From Pseudomonadota bacterium (GTDB taxonomy: Bacteria; Tectomicrobia; Entotheonellia; Entotheonellales; Entotheonellaceae): 45,986 bases of DNA. The stretch is from contig SXND01000011.1 of NCBI GenBank assembly GCA_005777235.1, positions 1 through 45,986 on the forward strand, in the 5' to 3' direction. How positions within the stretch are numbered: the first letter of the stretch is position 1; the number at the start of each line of letters is the position of its first letter. The notes beneath the pieces were generated by a model that worked only from the letters and a program-made list of their open reading frames with translations, was not told the origin of the DNA and did no database searches. Positions 35,744 through 43,561 of this stretch are shown here, piece by piece. Made by a program: the position numbers and the translations under genes.

Positions 35744-35759
35744 TGGCCTGATTTTTGCA
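35744..35759 (+). promoter_or_regulatory. Sigma-54 promoter upstream of the PEP-CTERM gene
   Basis: TGGCCTGATTTTTGCA matches the -24/-12 consensus TGGCACGNNNNTTGCA at all invariant positions (GG and GC 12 bp apart). The start point would be near 35771, giving a leader of about 150 nt before ATG 35922. PEP-CTERM genes are often under RpoN and a dedicated enhancer-binding protein. Confidence 0.65.
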
Positions 35760-35921
35760 CAGACCTACATCTGTTATAGAGCACTCGTTACGTTGTGGGT
35801 CCGTCCTGTTCCACTACTCATGGGTGTCTAGAGTTTGGGGCAGAGACGCTGTATGTTCGTGATACTAGATAGGCCTTAGGCGCTGTGCCTGGAGGCAAAG
35901 AAGGGCAAGGGGAGACGAAGT

Positions 35922-36524
35922 ATGACAAAGCAACGCATGACATGGCTAGGGACAGGCTTACTAGTGCTGCTGGCCTTGGGTAGCGCAGGATCGGTAGGGG
36001 CGATCCCAGTTGCAAACCCAGGCTTTGAACTAGGAAATTTTACTGGCTGGACTACATCCCGAGCACCCGTTGTAGGAGAATTTGATGTCCAAGCGATAGC
36101 GCCACGAACTGGTGCATTTGATGCATTGTTCTCGGCAAACACTACAACGCCGGATAGTATTGAGCAGACACTGATGACTGTTGCCGGCCAGCAATATCGG
36201 GTCGATTACTGGCTACGGCATGCCGTGGGTTCCACTCCTATCAGCCATCGCTTTACGGTAGAGTTTGGAGCGACCACGCTCTATGATCATGTGAATGATA
36301 TCCCTCTTATTTCTCCAAATTATCAAGGGTTTAGTTTTCTCGTGACGGCCACAGGGGCATCCACCGTCCTCAAATTTTCCGGTTATGACGTGCTTGGTGG
36401 CTTGCGTCTCGACGATGTCAGCGTAGAAGCCGTGCCGGAACCTGCCAGCCTCACCCTGTTGGGTCTTGGTTTGGTCGGCCTTGTCGGGTATCAGTGGCGC
36501 CGGCGACGTGCAGCCAGCAAGTAA
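35922..36524 (+). CDS. PEP-CTERM secreted protein with carbohydrate-binding-like domain
   Basis: A 200-aa exported protein with AAGGGGAG before ATG 35922. The signal peptide is TWLGTGLLVLLALGSAGSVGA. The mature part opens NPGFELGNFTGWT, the start of a beta-sandwich (DUF642-like or CBM-like) module. It ends in a PEP-CTERM sorting signal: VPEP, a hydrophobic helix (LTLLGLGLVGLVGY) and an Arg cluster (QWRRRR). Exosortase, not encoded here, would cleave at the PEP motif and pass the protein to the surface or exopolysaccharide. It lies between the RiPP precursor and the PqqD-like gene, 95 bp from the latter. Whether it belongs functionally to the RiPP locus is unclear. Confidence 0.88.
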   Translation: MTKQRMTWLGTGLLVLLALGSAGSVGAIPVANPGFELGNFTGWTTSRAPVVGEFDVQAIAPRTGAFDALFSANTTTPDSIEQTLMTVAGQQYRVDYWLRHAVGSTPISHRFTVEFGATTLYDHVNDIPLISPNYQGFSFLVTATGASTVLKFSGYDVLGGLRLDDVSVEAVPEPASLTLLGLGLVGLVGYQWRRRRAASK

Positions 36525-36619
36525 AACGCTCTCAGCGTCAGCCCCACAGGCTCACCCTAGAGCTGACGCTGACTTCTACCAACCTCCTCATCTTCCTCCC
36601 CTACTGGAAGGCGGCCCGT

Positions 36620-36955
36620 ATGACCACGCCAGAGAATGCGCTGACGTCTTCTGACCCCATCACTCTTGACACAACCATTGCCCAAGTCGAGGCTTTACTG
36701 GCCGCTGACGTTGGTGAAGAAGTCGTGATTCTTCATACTGCCAATGGAGCCTACTATGATGCCGACCCCATCGGAGCGCAGATCTGGCGTACCTTGGGCC
36801 AACCCACGACGGTGCGTACTCTGTGTGCTGCCCTCATGGAGAGCTACGCTGTGGACGCGACAACGTGTCAGGAGGATGTCTTAGCTTTTTTGCATACCGC
36901 GTATCAGGAAGGTCTTATCCGCATCGTGACGCCTTCGTCCGCCGCAAACGTATGA
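36620..36955 (+). CDS. PqqD-like leader-binding protein (lasso B1 type)
   Basis: A 111-aa protein with GGAAGG before ATG 36620. VVILHTANGAYYDADPIGAQIWRTL followed by a helical tail is the PqqD/RRE fold, which binds the leader of RiPP precursors and presents it to modifying enzymes. In lasso loci this is the B1 protein, normally paired with a B2 transglutaminase-like peptidase as a separate gene or fusion. No B2 follows here; the next gene is convergent. It most likely recognises the W-x-x-P-x-L motif of the precursor. A role with the HPr-kinase-like protein is an alternative, since PqqD-like and kinase genes also co-occur in other systems. Confidence 0.75.
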   Translation: MTTPENALTSSDPITLDTTIAQVEALLAADVGEEVVILHTANGAYYDADPIGAQIWRTLGQPTTVRTLCAALMESYAVDATTCQEDVLAFLHTAYQEGLIRIVTPSSAANV

Positions 36956-37008
36956 TGTGCTCCTGCAATAATCGATGGTGTCCGTACGCTCCTCCCTCAC
37001 CCCACGGT

Positions 37009-37869
37009 TCAAAACACTGGCGTGCTCTCGACGGTCAAGTACCCAAAGCGCTGCATCACCTCGTGATGCGTACCGACGATGCGCTGCGCCTGGGCTGGGG
37101 TCAGGTGCTGCCGCCAGGATCCAATAGTGCCTTGCCGAAAGAACGACGCCGCACGCGGGAGCTTTTCACGGAAGCCGTGGAGACGCTCCTGGTGCTGCAG
37201 CTCAGCAAAACTGCTCTGGCCTAGTGCCCTAGCCACACGCTCGGGGTCATGCGGCAGCCCGGCAAACGCCGCCGCCTTGGAAAAAGTCTCCACCGTCCGC
37301 AGGTGCATGTCCTCGTAGCGTACCACCAACACGGGGAAGGCTTCGGCATCGACCCAACTCAGGACATGTTGACTCCAAGAGAGTAGGCGCTGTCGCAGTT
37401 GCCGTGATGGGTGGTCTGTCGCTGCCGCAATGGCGTACGACGCGTTCCCCATCCCCTGGAGCATTTTCTCGATCTCGGCAGCACTATGGTGCGCAAAAGA
37501 CACACACACATCGAGGGGATTACGCAGGAAATAGAGGGCCCGCCACGTAGCCGAGGCGGGAAAGAGTGCAGTGCCGGTCTCCGTCAGCGTATACGCATCA
37601 TGCACTTTCATATAGAGCGCCTCAGCCGCAGTCGCGGCGAGGTGCTCGTAGACCTGTGGACGCAGACAGTCGATCTCACTGGGCGTTAAGTCTCCCGCCT
37701 CATAACCCACCACCGCGTCGAACAGAGCGCGATTGCTGGCGATCGGCGTGCTTTCCAGGGTATTAATGTCGGCTGGCGTGTCCGCATTACGCAACAGATT
37801 GGTCAAGAAGACGCGAAACCAGGTATTCCCAGACTTGGGGTACGAGGCGAGCCATACGATGCCACTCAT
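37009..37869 (-). CDS. PAPS-dependent sulfotransferase
   Basis: A 286-aa cytosolic-type sulfotransferase. The 5'-phosphosulfate loop is WLASYPKSGNTWFR (P-loop-like, residues 6-19). The 3'-phosphate-binding segment is FLRNPLDVCVSFAHH, and RQGTIGSWR near the end is the second cofactor motif. It should move sulfate from PAPS to a hydroxyl or amine. Its ATG overlaps the stop of the kinase gene by ATGA, so the two enzymes are made together. It converges with the PqqD-like gene 53 bp away. The RiPP precursor core has no Tyr, so a Ser or Thr hydroxyl is the plausible target if it acts on the peptide. A longer in-frame start (37974) would sit within the kinase gene and is rejected. Confidence 0.85.
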   Translation of the reverse strand: MSGIVWLASYPKSGNTWFRVFLTNLLRNADTPADINTLESTPIASNRALFDAVVGYEAGDLTPSEIDCLRPQVYEHLAATAAEALYMKVHDAYTLTETGTALFPASATWRALYFLRNPLDVCVSFAHHSAAEIEKMLQGMGNASYAIAAATDHPSRQLRQRLLSWSQHVLSWVDAEAFPVLVVRYEDMHLRTVETFSKAAAFAGLPHDPERVARALGQSSFAELQHQERLHGFREKLPRAASFFRQGTIGSWRQHLTPAQAQRIVGTHHEVMQRFGYLTVESTPVF

Positions 37870-38765
37870 CCGGCCCACTCCTCTTCCAGCCGTGCCACCA
37901 TCTCGTCCAGCAGAAAGGGATAGAGAGGGCGCGTCATGCAACGCACCGGCACGCACCGTGCCACCGCCGCGCATACCTGAAAATGGGCCATCCGCCCCTC
38001 CAGACCATCCAGGAAGGCCTCCCTGTAGGTGTGCTGCCGCAGCATCTGAAACTTTTCTCCTCCTACGACCTCCTCAATGGTCAAGTCGGCCGTATTGGTG
38101 GTCTGCAACACGTAGAGCCGCTGCAGGGGGCGGACCTCGGGACAAAAGGCCAGGGGCACAGGCCAGGCGTGCTTGTCGAGCTGTGGGCGCACGCGCCGCA
38201 GGGTGTCGGGAGCGGTGTCGAATTTCGTTAGGACATCGGCCCAGAGCTTCGTCTGCGGATAGCCCGGCAGCACCAGCGGCAGCGCCTGCGGGCCAAGGGT
38301 GACGGCGCAGATATCGTCGGTCAGGAGGCGATAGCCGCGCCGCAGCAGGGCCGCCGCCAGGGTCGATTTGCCCACGCCCGAAGGGCCCAGAAACCCGACG
38401 CAGCCGTCCGCTACTTCGATAACGCTGCCGTGTAAGGTCAATACACCGCGTTGTTGCAACAGTGCCCCAAAGGCTGAGCCCAAGAGAAAGAGCCGGATGG
38501 AGTCCTCGTCGCTTCCTGGCGCACGTTCGACGATAATCTCGGTGCCGTTCTGGACCAGGAAGCGCGCCACGCCATCCACGGTCAGCAGAAATTGTCCTGG
38601 CGACGCCTGGTACCGCACACCCGCGGTTTTCACCGTGGGTAAGGTCGCTGGCACGGAGCCGTAGCGCAGCACGACCTCCGTCGCCTCCACCCCGGACGTC
38701 AGCTCAAGGCAGGGGAACTCGGAGGCAATATGCAGACCAAAAGCCGTGTAGTAATAGGTACCCAT
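37866..38765 (-). CDS. HPr-kinase/phosphorylase-like protein kinase
   Basis: A 299-aa protein. The start (YYYTAFGLHIASEFPCLEL) is the N-terminal signature of HprK-related kinases in RiPP and PqqD loci. The catalytic part has HGSVIEV, Walker A GPSGVGKST and LLTDDICAV, where the paired Asp are the catalytic and magnesium-binding acids of HPr kinases. Such proteins phosphorylate the C-terminal Ser of lasso peptides in the paeninodin-type loci rather than HPr. The predicted core here also ends in Ser. It is first of a coupled pair with the sulfotransferase and lies 97 bp downstream of the IMP-cyclohydrolase-like gene. Confidence 0.85.
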   Translation of the reverse strand: MGTYYYTAFGLHIASEFPCLELTSGVEATEVVLRYGSVPATLPTVKTAGVRYQASPGQFLLTVDGVARFLVQNGTEIIVERAPGSDEDSIRLFLLGSAFGALLQQRGVLTLHGSVIEVADGCVGFLGPSGVGKSTLAAALLRRGYRLLTDDICAVTLGPQALPLVLPGYPQTKLWADVLTKFDTAPDTLRRVRPQLDKHAWPVPLAFCPEVRPLQRLYVLQTTNTADLTIEEVVGGEKFQMLRQHTYREAFLDGLEGRMAHFQVCAAVARCVPVRCMTRPLYPFLLDEMVARLEEEWAG

Positions 38766-38862
38766 TCGTCACCATGTTTTGCGTAGATAATGCCTAATGC
38801 ACTCAGGCTTGATGCATGCTTCCTCGCGTATGGGAGGTATCCCGTGGCACATCCTCGGCGTC

Positions 38863-39594
38863 TCAGCAGACTGCTCCATAGCGATTATGCACCAACAGTG
38901 TTCCTGGCCCACCCGAGGCGGGGATGTGTTTGACAGCAAGGGCAATACGGTTGTCGGCATCCAGCGCCTCCCAGTACAGCTGGGCAAGCGCTTTTGGGCT
39001 GCCCGGACAGGGCAGCAGCAACGGCTCACCCCGAAAGCTCGGGAGGGGATGGCCGTCACCACGATAGGTGGTCAGGCCAACCCCCAGGCCCGGCGCTGGT
39101 ATGGCCCGGCGATAGGTCGAGCGATCCGTGTAGGCCGGGTCCACCGGATTGGCCGTCAAGAGGCTCAGCGTCACTTCCGGCTGCTCAAGCCGCAGCATGG
39201 CGCTAATGCGTGGGGTATAGTGCGGGGCGTCAGGTTCGTGCTGCCAGGAGGCCAGAGCGGTGTCGAAGGTCTCGCCTGCGGCCAGTCCCTCAGCGAGGGC
39301 TCGCGTCTGGGCGCCATTGCTCACGAGATAGATTCCTGGGAGTTCGAGCATGGCGTCGTACAGAATCAAACTGGCATCGGCCACCAGTTGCGGATCAACG
39401 GGTACCGTCTGCAACATGCCCCCGTCTGCGACAAAGCGCCGGTTGCGGCTCTGAGCACTGCGTCCCATGATCCAGTATAGCATCACCCAACCCGTATCCA
39501 CTGAGGAGCGGCCAACCACCAGTCCACGGCCTGGGTAGCGATTCTGCTGGATCGCCTCGGTAAAATGTTGCGCCGCGCTGTGCATAGCTTCCAT
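38863..39594 (-). CDS. IMP-cyclohydrolase-like protein (PurO-related family)
   Basis: A 243-aa protein. NRYPGRGLVVGRSSVDTGWVML and YWIMGRSAQSRNRRF are signatures of the IMP cyclohydrolase family related to archaeal PurO, which closes the purine ring of FAICAR to give IMP. RISAMLRL and NPVDPAYTDRSTYRR follow. Most bacteria use the bifunctional PurH for this step, so a stand-alone protein is less common. Its ATG lies 1 bp beyond the stop of the upstream HD-GYP gene, so the two share a transcript. No other purine gene is nearby. Confidence 0.75.
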   Translation of the reverse strand: MEAMHSAAQHFTEAIQQNRYPGRGLVVGRSSVDTGWVMLYWIMGRSAQSRNRRFVADGGMLQTVPVDPQLVADASLILYDAMLELPGIYLVSNGAQTRALAEGLAAGETFDTALASWQHEPDAPHYTPRISAMLRLEQPEVTLSLLTANPVDPAYTDRSTYRRAIPAPGLGVGLTTYRGDGHPLPSFRGEPLLLPCPGSPKALAQLYWEALDADNRIALAVKHIPASGGPGTLLVHNRYGAVC

Positions 39595-39595
39595 T

Positions 39596-41512
39596 TCAGT
39601 AGGTTCCTATCTCTTCCCAGGCTTTGGCCTCAATCCACACGTCAACGAGGCTGGCATCGAGTTTACCCGCTTTGGCTTCGTCTTCAAGAATGCCGAGGGC
39701 ACGCTCCAAGGGCACCGCTTTTTTATAGGGACGATCACGCGCCACCAGGGCATCGAAAATATCTGCAATAGTCATCATCCGGCTGCCCAGAGGAATATCC
39801 TTCGCCTTGAGGCCCGACGGATAGCCAGTGCCATCGAGTTTTTCGTGATGGCGGCCGGCGATGTCTGGCACCCGTGCCAGATCTTTGGTCCAGGGAATGG
39901 TCCGCAGAAAGTTAAAACTGTGGGTGACGTGTTTTTCAATTTCTTGGCGCTCAAGCGGGGTGAGATTACCGCGCCGCAGCGATAGCAACTGCAATTCGTG
40001 ATCGGTGAGGAGCGTGTGATATGCGCCCTCGGTATCGCGAAAACCCTGTTGCCGAATGGCCGGTAAGGCCGAGTAGTCACCACTCTCCGTGACGTTCGGT
40101 TCGTTGGCGTTGAGCACCACCGCGAGCATCCGATCCAACTCGGCCAGCTCCTGCTGTAAATGGGCCTCCAGTTGTGGGAGGCGTTGGCGCACCCCCTCTG
40201 GATCCCCCAGGGCTTCTTGGAGCCAGTCCTCGAGGCGCGCGGCGCGCCGTGAGGCCCGCGCCAGCCGAAAGCGCCCGCGCACGGACACCAGTTCCTCGTC
40301 GAACAATTTCAAAGCTTTCGTTAAAACATTTTCGCGCACGGCCACCTTGCCGAAATCGTGTAACAGGGCGGCATAACGTAACTCACGTACCTCGTCGCTC
40401 GAAAAACGCACCGACGCCCAGGGGCCCCGTTGCAGTCGTTCGAGGCAACGTGCCAACGACAGGGTGCCATCAGCGACCCGAAAGCTGTGCCCGGAGGTGG
40501 TGGGATCACGCTGCTCAATGGTCATAATGGACGCCCGCACAAAGCCTTCGAACAGCTGTTGAATGCCGGCATAGAGCTGGCTGTTTTCCAAGCTCACGGC
40601 GGCCTGGGAGGCTAAGGAGCGCAGCAGCTCGACATCCGCCGCGCTAAACGGCTGCACTTCTGCCGCCACCACCGGATCCGCTAGGGGCACACCCGCCTGC
40701 GCTTTGCGGTTGATGAGCTGCAACACGCCCAGGAGCTCGTCGTTGTGCGTGGTGAGCGGAATGCCCACGACACTGCGGGTACGATAGTGAAAGCGTTGGT
40801 CAAAGCTCTGATCGTGGCGTAATGGGCCATCCGCGGGGAGGTCATAGACATCGTCAACCACTACCACCTCGCCCCGGAGCGCCACGGAGCCCGCCACACT
40901 CTGCGGATTGAGGGGCAAGATGCTCGCCTTCCAGGGCGCCGAGACACTGTCGTTTTGGGCCAAGGCAAAATACAGAGAGCGTTGCTTGTCCTCACCCTGG
41001 CGTATGAGGTAGAGCGAGCCGGCATCGGCGGCTACCAGACGGCGCGCCCGCGTCAAGATGAGTTCGAGTAAACGCTCTGGATCGCGTTCCGCAGAGAGCG
41101 CAATGCCAATCTCATTCACCGCTTGCAGCGCCTCGGCTCTGGCCGTATCCTGCTGTGAGAACTGTAAGCGCTCACGGCGCCACGTATCCGCCGCTTGCAG
41201 GGCATGCCCTAACGCCTGGGGATCGGTCACCGCCGCCAACGGCAGCGGCACCCAGGCCCCGGCAGGGGGAGGCTCAGGCCAGGCCCAGACGCCCGTCCAT
41301 CCTGGGGGCAATGTGGTCAGCCGCAGGGGCGGGATGCACATGACCACGCCGGTCGCCGGTGCAGGCTCTGGGAGCATAGGCAATCCCGGCCCAAAGCACC
41401 TCGCGAGCGTTCCCACCGCGGCGAGGACGTCCATGGGAGCGATCAGCGCCACAGCGCAAGATTCCTGGGGAGGTGTGCTTCCCTCGGCAACGGCATCACG
41501 TACGGTACGCAT
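39596..41512 (-). CDS. GAF and HD-GYP signalling protein
   Basis: A 638-aa protein. Residues about 140-350 are a GAF sensor domain (RLVAADAGSLYLIRQGEDKQ; VVGIPLTTHNDELLGVLQL). The HD-GYP domain then shows YAALLHDFGKVAV with the metal-binding HD and HHEKLDGTGYPSGL with the GYP motif. HD-GYP proteins hydrolyse cyclic di-GMP to pGpG or GMP. A long helical insertion (about 430-520) separates the HD and GYP parts. ATG 41512 has GGAGG 5 bases upstream and is preferred to the longer frame, which would start at a TTG inside a tnpB remnant. It is cotranscribed with the IMP-cyclohydrolase-like gene. Confidence 0.88.
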   Translation of the reverse strand: MRTVRDAVAEGSTPPQESCAVALIAPMDVLAAVGTLARCFGPGLPMLPEPAPATGVVMCIPPLRLTTLPPGWTGVWAWPEPPPAGAWVPLPLAAVTDPQALGHALQAADTWRRERLQFSQQDTARAEALQAVNEIGIALSAERDPERLLELILTRARRLVAADAGSLYLIRQGEDKQRSLYFALAQNDSVSAPWKASILPLNPQSVAGSVALRGEVVVVDDVYDLPADGPLRHDQSFDQRFHYRTRSVVGIPLTTHNDELLGVLQLINRKAQAGVPLADPVVAAEVQPFSAADVELLRSLASQAAVSLENSQLYAGIQQLFEGFVRASIMTIEQRDPTTSGHSFRVADGTLSLARCLERLQRGPWASVRFSSDEVRELRYAALLHDFGKVAVRENVLTKALKLFDEELVSVRGRFRLARASRRAARLEDWLQEALGDPEGVRQRLPQLEAHLQQELAELDRMLAVVLNANEPNVTESGDYSALPAIRQQGFRDTEGAYHTLLTDHELQLLSLRRGNLTPLERQEIEKHVTHSFNFLRTIPWTKDLARVPDIAGRHHEKLDGTGYPSGLKAKDIPLGSRMMTIADIFDALVARDRPYKKAVPLERALGILEDEAKAGKLDASLVDVWIEAKAWEEIGTY

Positions 41513-41633
41513 CCCTACCTCCAGCCAGTTCACCCCAGGAAGCCCTGGGAGGATAGCAAAGTTGTGCAGCCGGACCGAGGCGCTACCTACAATGCGCCTC
41601 TCTACGGGGGAATGGTGATTCCTGCCGCTCGTC

Positions 41634-41862
41634 CTAGGCCGCGTGGCGTGCCGCAAGAAAATGGTGGTACAGGGCGCGGCATTCCTCCAAATGGTCTTCC
41701 AGCACCTGCGTGTACTTTTGAGTGGGTTTGAGTCGATATTGCATCTTTTTCAGCATGTTGTATATTATCGCTTACTATCCAAGGAAGAGCAACCCTGTTG
41801 GCCCGTTGGGCCAAGCGTCTGCTTTCTCCGCCGTGCACGACGGAGTGTGATGGCGCCTGTGA
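41634..41862 (-). mobile_element. Decayed tnpB element: left end plus 5' tnpB
   Basis: On the minus strand a 40-codon frame (41756 to 41634) reads MLKKMQYRLKPTQKYTQVLE, then HLEECRALYHHFLA. This is the N-terminus of TnpB (R-L-x-P-T-x-x-Q, later C-R-x-L-Y-N), followed by a stop. Upstream, 41826-41862 matches the left end of the tnpB element at 14738 (TCACAGGCGC, then CTCCGTCGTGCACGGCGGAG in reverse complement). The rest of the gene and the right end are lost. Confidence 0.7.
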
Positions 41863-41960
41863 CAACCCGAGACGGCGTATTCTAAGACGAGGGCGCCAAT
41901 CTCTTGTCCGTGTCCCGCAACAGCAAGCCGTCATCGAGCGGTGGGAGGCAAGCGCAGGCG

Positions 41961-42626
41961 ATGATTCGTGCGCTCATCTTTGATTTCGATGGGTTAATTT
42001 TGGACACCGAGGTGCCAGAATTCCAGTCCTGGCAAGAAATCTATCACGCGTATGGTTGTACATTGCCCTTGCCGGTCTGGGCCGCAGGCATTGGCACCAC
42101 TGGTGGCTTTGATCCATATGCGTATCTTGAAACACAACTCGGGCACACGGTGGATCGCGTGGCGGTCCATGCCCAGCGCCGCCAGCGCTGTGATACCCTC
42201 ATTACCGCGCAGGCCGTACTCCCTGGCGTCCTCGACTACCTCACCGCGGCGCAACATCTGGGGCTGCACTTGGGCGTCGCCTCCAGTTCCTCGCGGGCCT
42301 GGGTACATGGCCATCTCACCCGCTTGGCCCTGCATGGCCATTTCCACTGCATCCGCTGCCGCGACGATGTCGGACGCCCCAAGCCAGATCCAGCGCTGTA
42401 TCAGGCAGTGCTGGACGCCCTGGGTGTACAACCCCAGGAGGCCGTGGCCCTGGAAGATTCCCCGCATGGTATCGCCGCCGCCAAACAGGCGGGGCTGTTC
42501 TGCGTGGCGGTTCCGAACCCGCTGACGCGCCAACTCTCCCTGGCCCAGGCCGATTTGCAACTGACCTCGCTCGCGGCACTGCCGCTGCCCAGTCTCCTGC
42601 ACGCCATGCAGCAGGGAGGTGTCTAA
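41961..42626 (+). CDS. HAD-superfamily hydrolase, beta-phosphoglucomutase/phosphatase type
   Basis: A 221-aa protein with FDFDGLILDTE at the N-terminus, where the first Asp is the nucleophile and the second the acid/base. Motif II is VASSSS. Motifs III and IV are GRPKPDPALY and ALEDSPHGIAAAKQAG. The helical cap lies between residues 15 and 90. It belongs to the subfamily of small-molecule phosphatases and sugar phosphomutases. GGGAGG upstream of ATG 41961 supports this start. It lies 29 bp before the resolvase-like gene, a likely operon. Confidence 0.88.
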   Translation: MIRALIFDFDGLILDTEVPEFQSWQEIYHAYGCTLPLPVWAAGIGTTGGFDPYAYLETQLGHTVDRVAVHAQRRQRCDTLITAQAVLPGVLDYLTAAQHLGLHLGVASSSSRAWVHGHLTRLALHGHFHCIRCRDDVGRPKPDPALYQAVLDALGVQPQEAVALEDSPHGIAAAKQAGLFCVAVPNPLTRQLSLAQADLQLTSLAALPLPSLLHAMQQGGV

Positions 42627-42655
42627 TTGGCATCACCACAGATATTGGACGACGT

Positions 42656-43545
42656 ATGGCCACGCTGCTGGCGGTGGATCTCGGCGTCAAAACGGGCCTG
42701 GCTCTTTACGACCAAGACGGCCGGCTGCTGTGGTATCGCTCGCACAATTTTGGCACGGCGGAGCGCTTGCGTCGTGGCGCGCGTCAGGTGTTAGGCACGC
42801 TCCCGCAGCTCGCCTGGCTGGGGTTGGAAGGCGGTGGCCCGCTGGCGGAAATCTGGCGTCGTCAGCACACCCCATGGCTCAAGCCAGGGGCTTGTAGCTC
42901 TCCAGAAAAAGCCGGAGGCGTTCTCCGAGGCTACTCAGTCAGGTCGGCTGACACCCTCCAGCCAGACAAGCCTGGAGGATGGGGGCGACCCTAGTGCTCG
43001 GCATTACACCGAGCGTGTTCCTTCAATCGGGAAAGTCTTGAGCGTTTTACCGGGCAAGGCGATTGAGTTGCCCGAACCGCAAACGTTCAACTAAGAAAGA
43101 GCAAACTGTTTTAACCCGCATGGGGTGTCTAAGCTCGCCGGAAGTATAGCATGTATCCGGGATTCTCAACACTGAACACGGGAGGGAACACGTTGAACAC
43201 GCCAGAAAAAGCTGTTGGCCGAGGACGGCCAACCGTGCTTTCCTCTCCGTGGCTGAAGCCAGGGGCTTCTCGCACGGATCTGGTGAAGCCAAGCACCGCC
43301 AGCTACCCGTACGCCAGATCAGCGCCGAAACTTGGCGCCGTCAGTTCCTCTATAGCCGCGAGCAGCGCAGTGGGGTGCAGGCCAAAGAGCATGTTATGAG
43401 CCTGGCGCGGCGTATCATCACCTGGTCCGGGGCACGGCGTCCCACCACACTGCACGATGATGCGGCAGAGGCGATCCTCATCGGACTCTGGGGTGTCCTC
43501 GCACTCGGCTGGCTCGCCACCCTCCCGGAGCCGTTGCGGCGTTGA
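42656..43545 (+). pseudogene. RuvC-like resolvase/RNase H-fold protein, split by an insertion
   Basis: The 5' part (MATLLAVDLGVKTGLALYD, then GLEGGGPLAEIWRR) has the first two acidic strands of a RuvC/RNase H-fold nuclease. The 3' part (from about 43283: EAKHRQLPVRQISAETWRR, then LHDDAAEAILIGLWG) carries the last Asp/Glu motif. The two lie in different frames, separated by about 420 bp of hairpin-ended element. Deleting 42861-43282 joins them into one frame of about 155 codons, the usual size of such proteins. The interruption makes the present gene non-functional unless the element is excised. Confidence 0.75.
42861..43282 (-). mobile_element. Hairpin-ended element splitting the resolvase-like gene
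   Basis: Bulged-A hairpins lie at 42870-42890 and 43246-43268, in the same orientation. The right end (AGAAAAAGCTGT, inner stem GTTGGCCG-AGGA-CGGCCAAC, terminal hairpin, CTTCTCGCACGG) resembles the right end of the element at 4369-4905. The length outside the right hairpin is set at 17 bp by analogy with the two better-defined family members. An alternative pair of ends marked by CAC on both sides (42869-43275) also restores the frame. The interior shows no transposase. Confidence 0.55.
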
Positions 43546-43561
43546 GCAATGCTCAGCGCAC

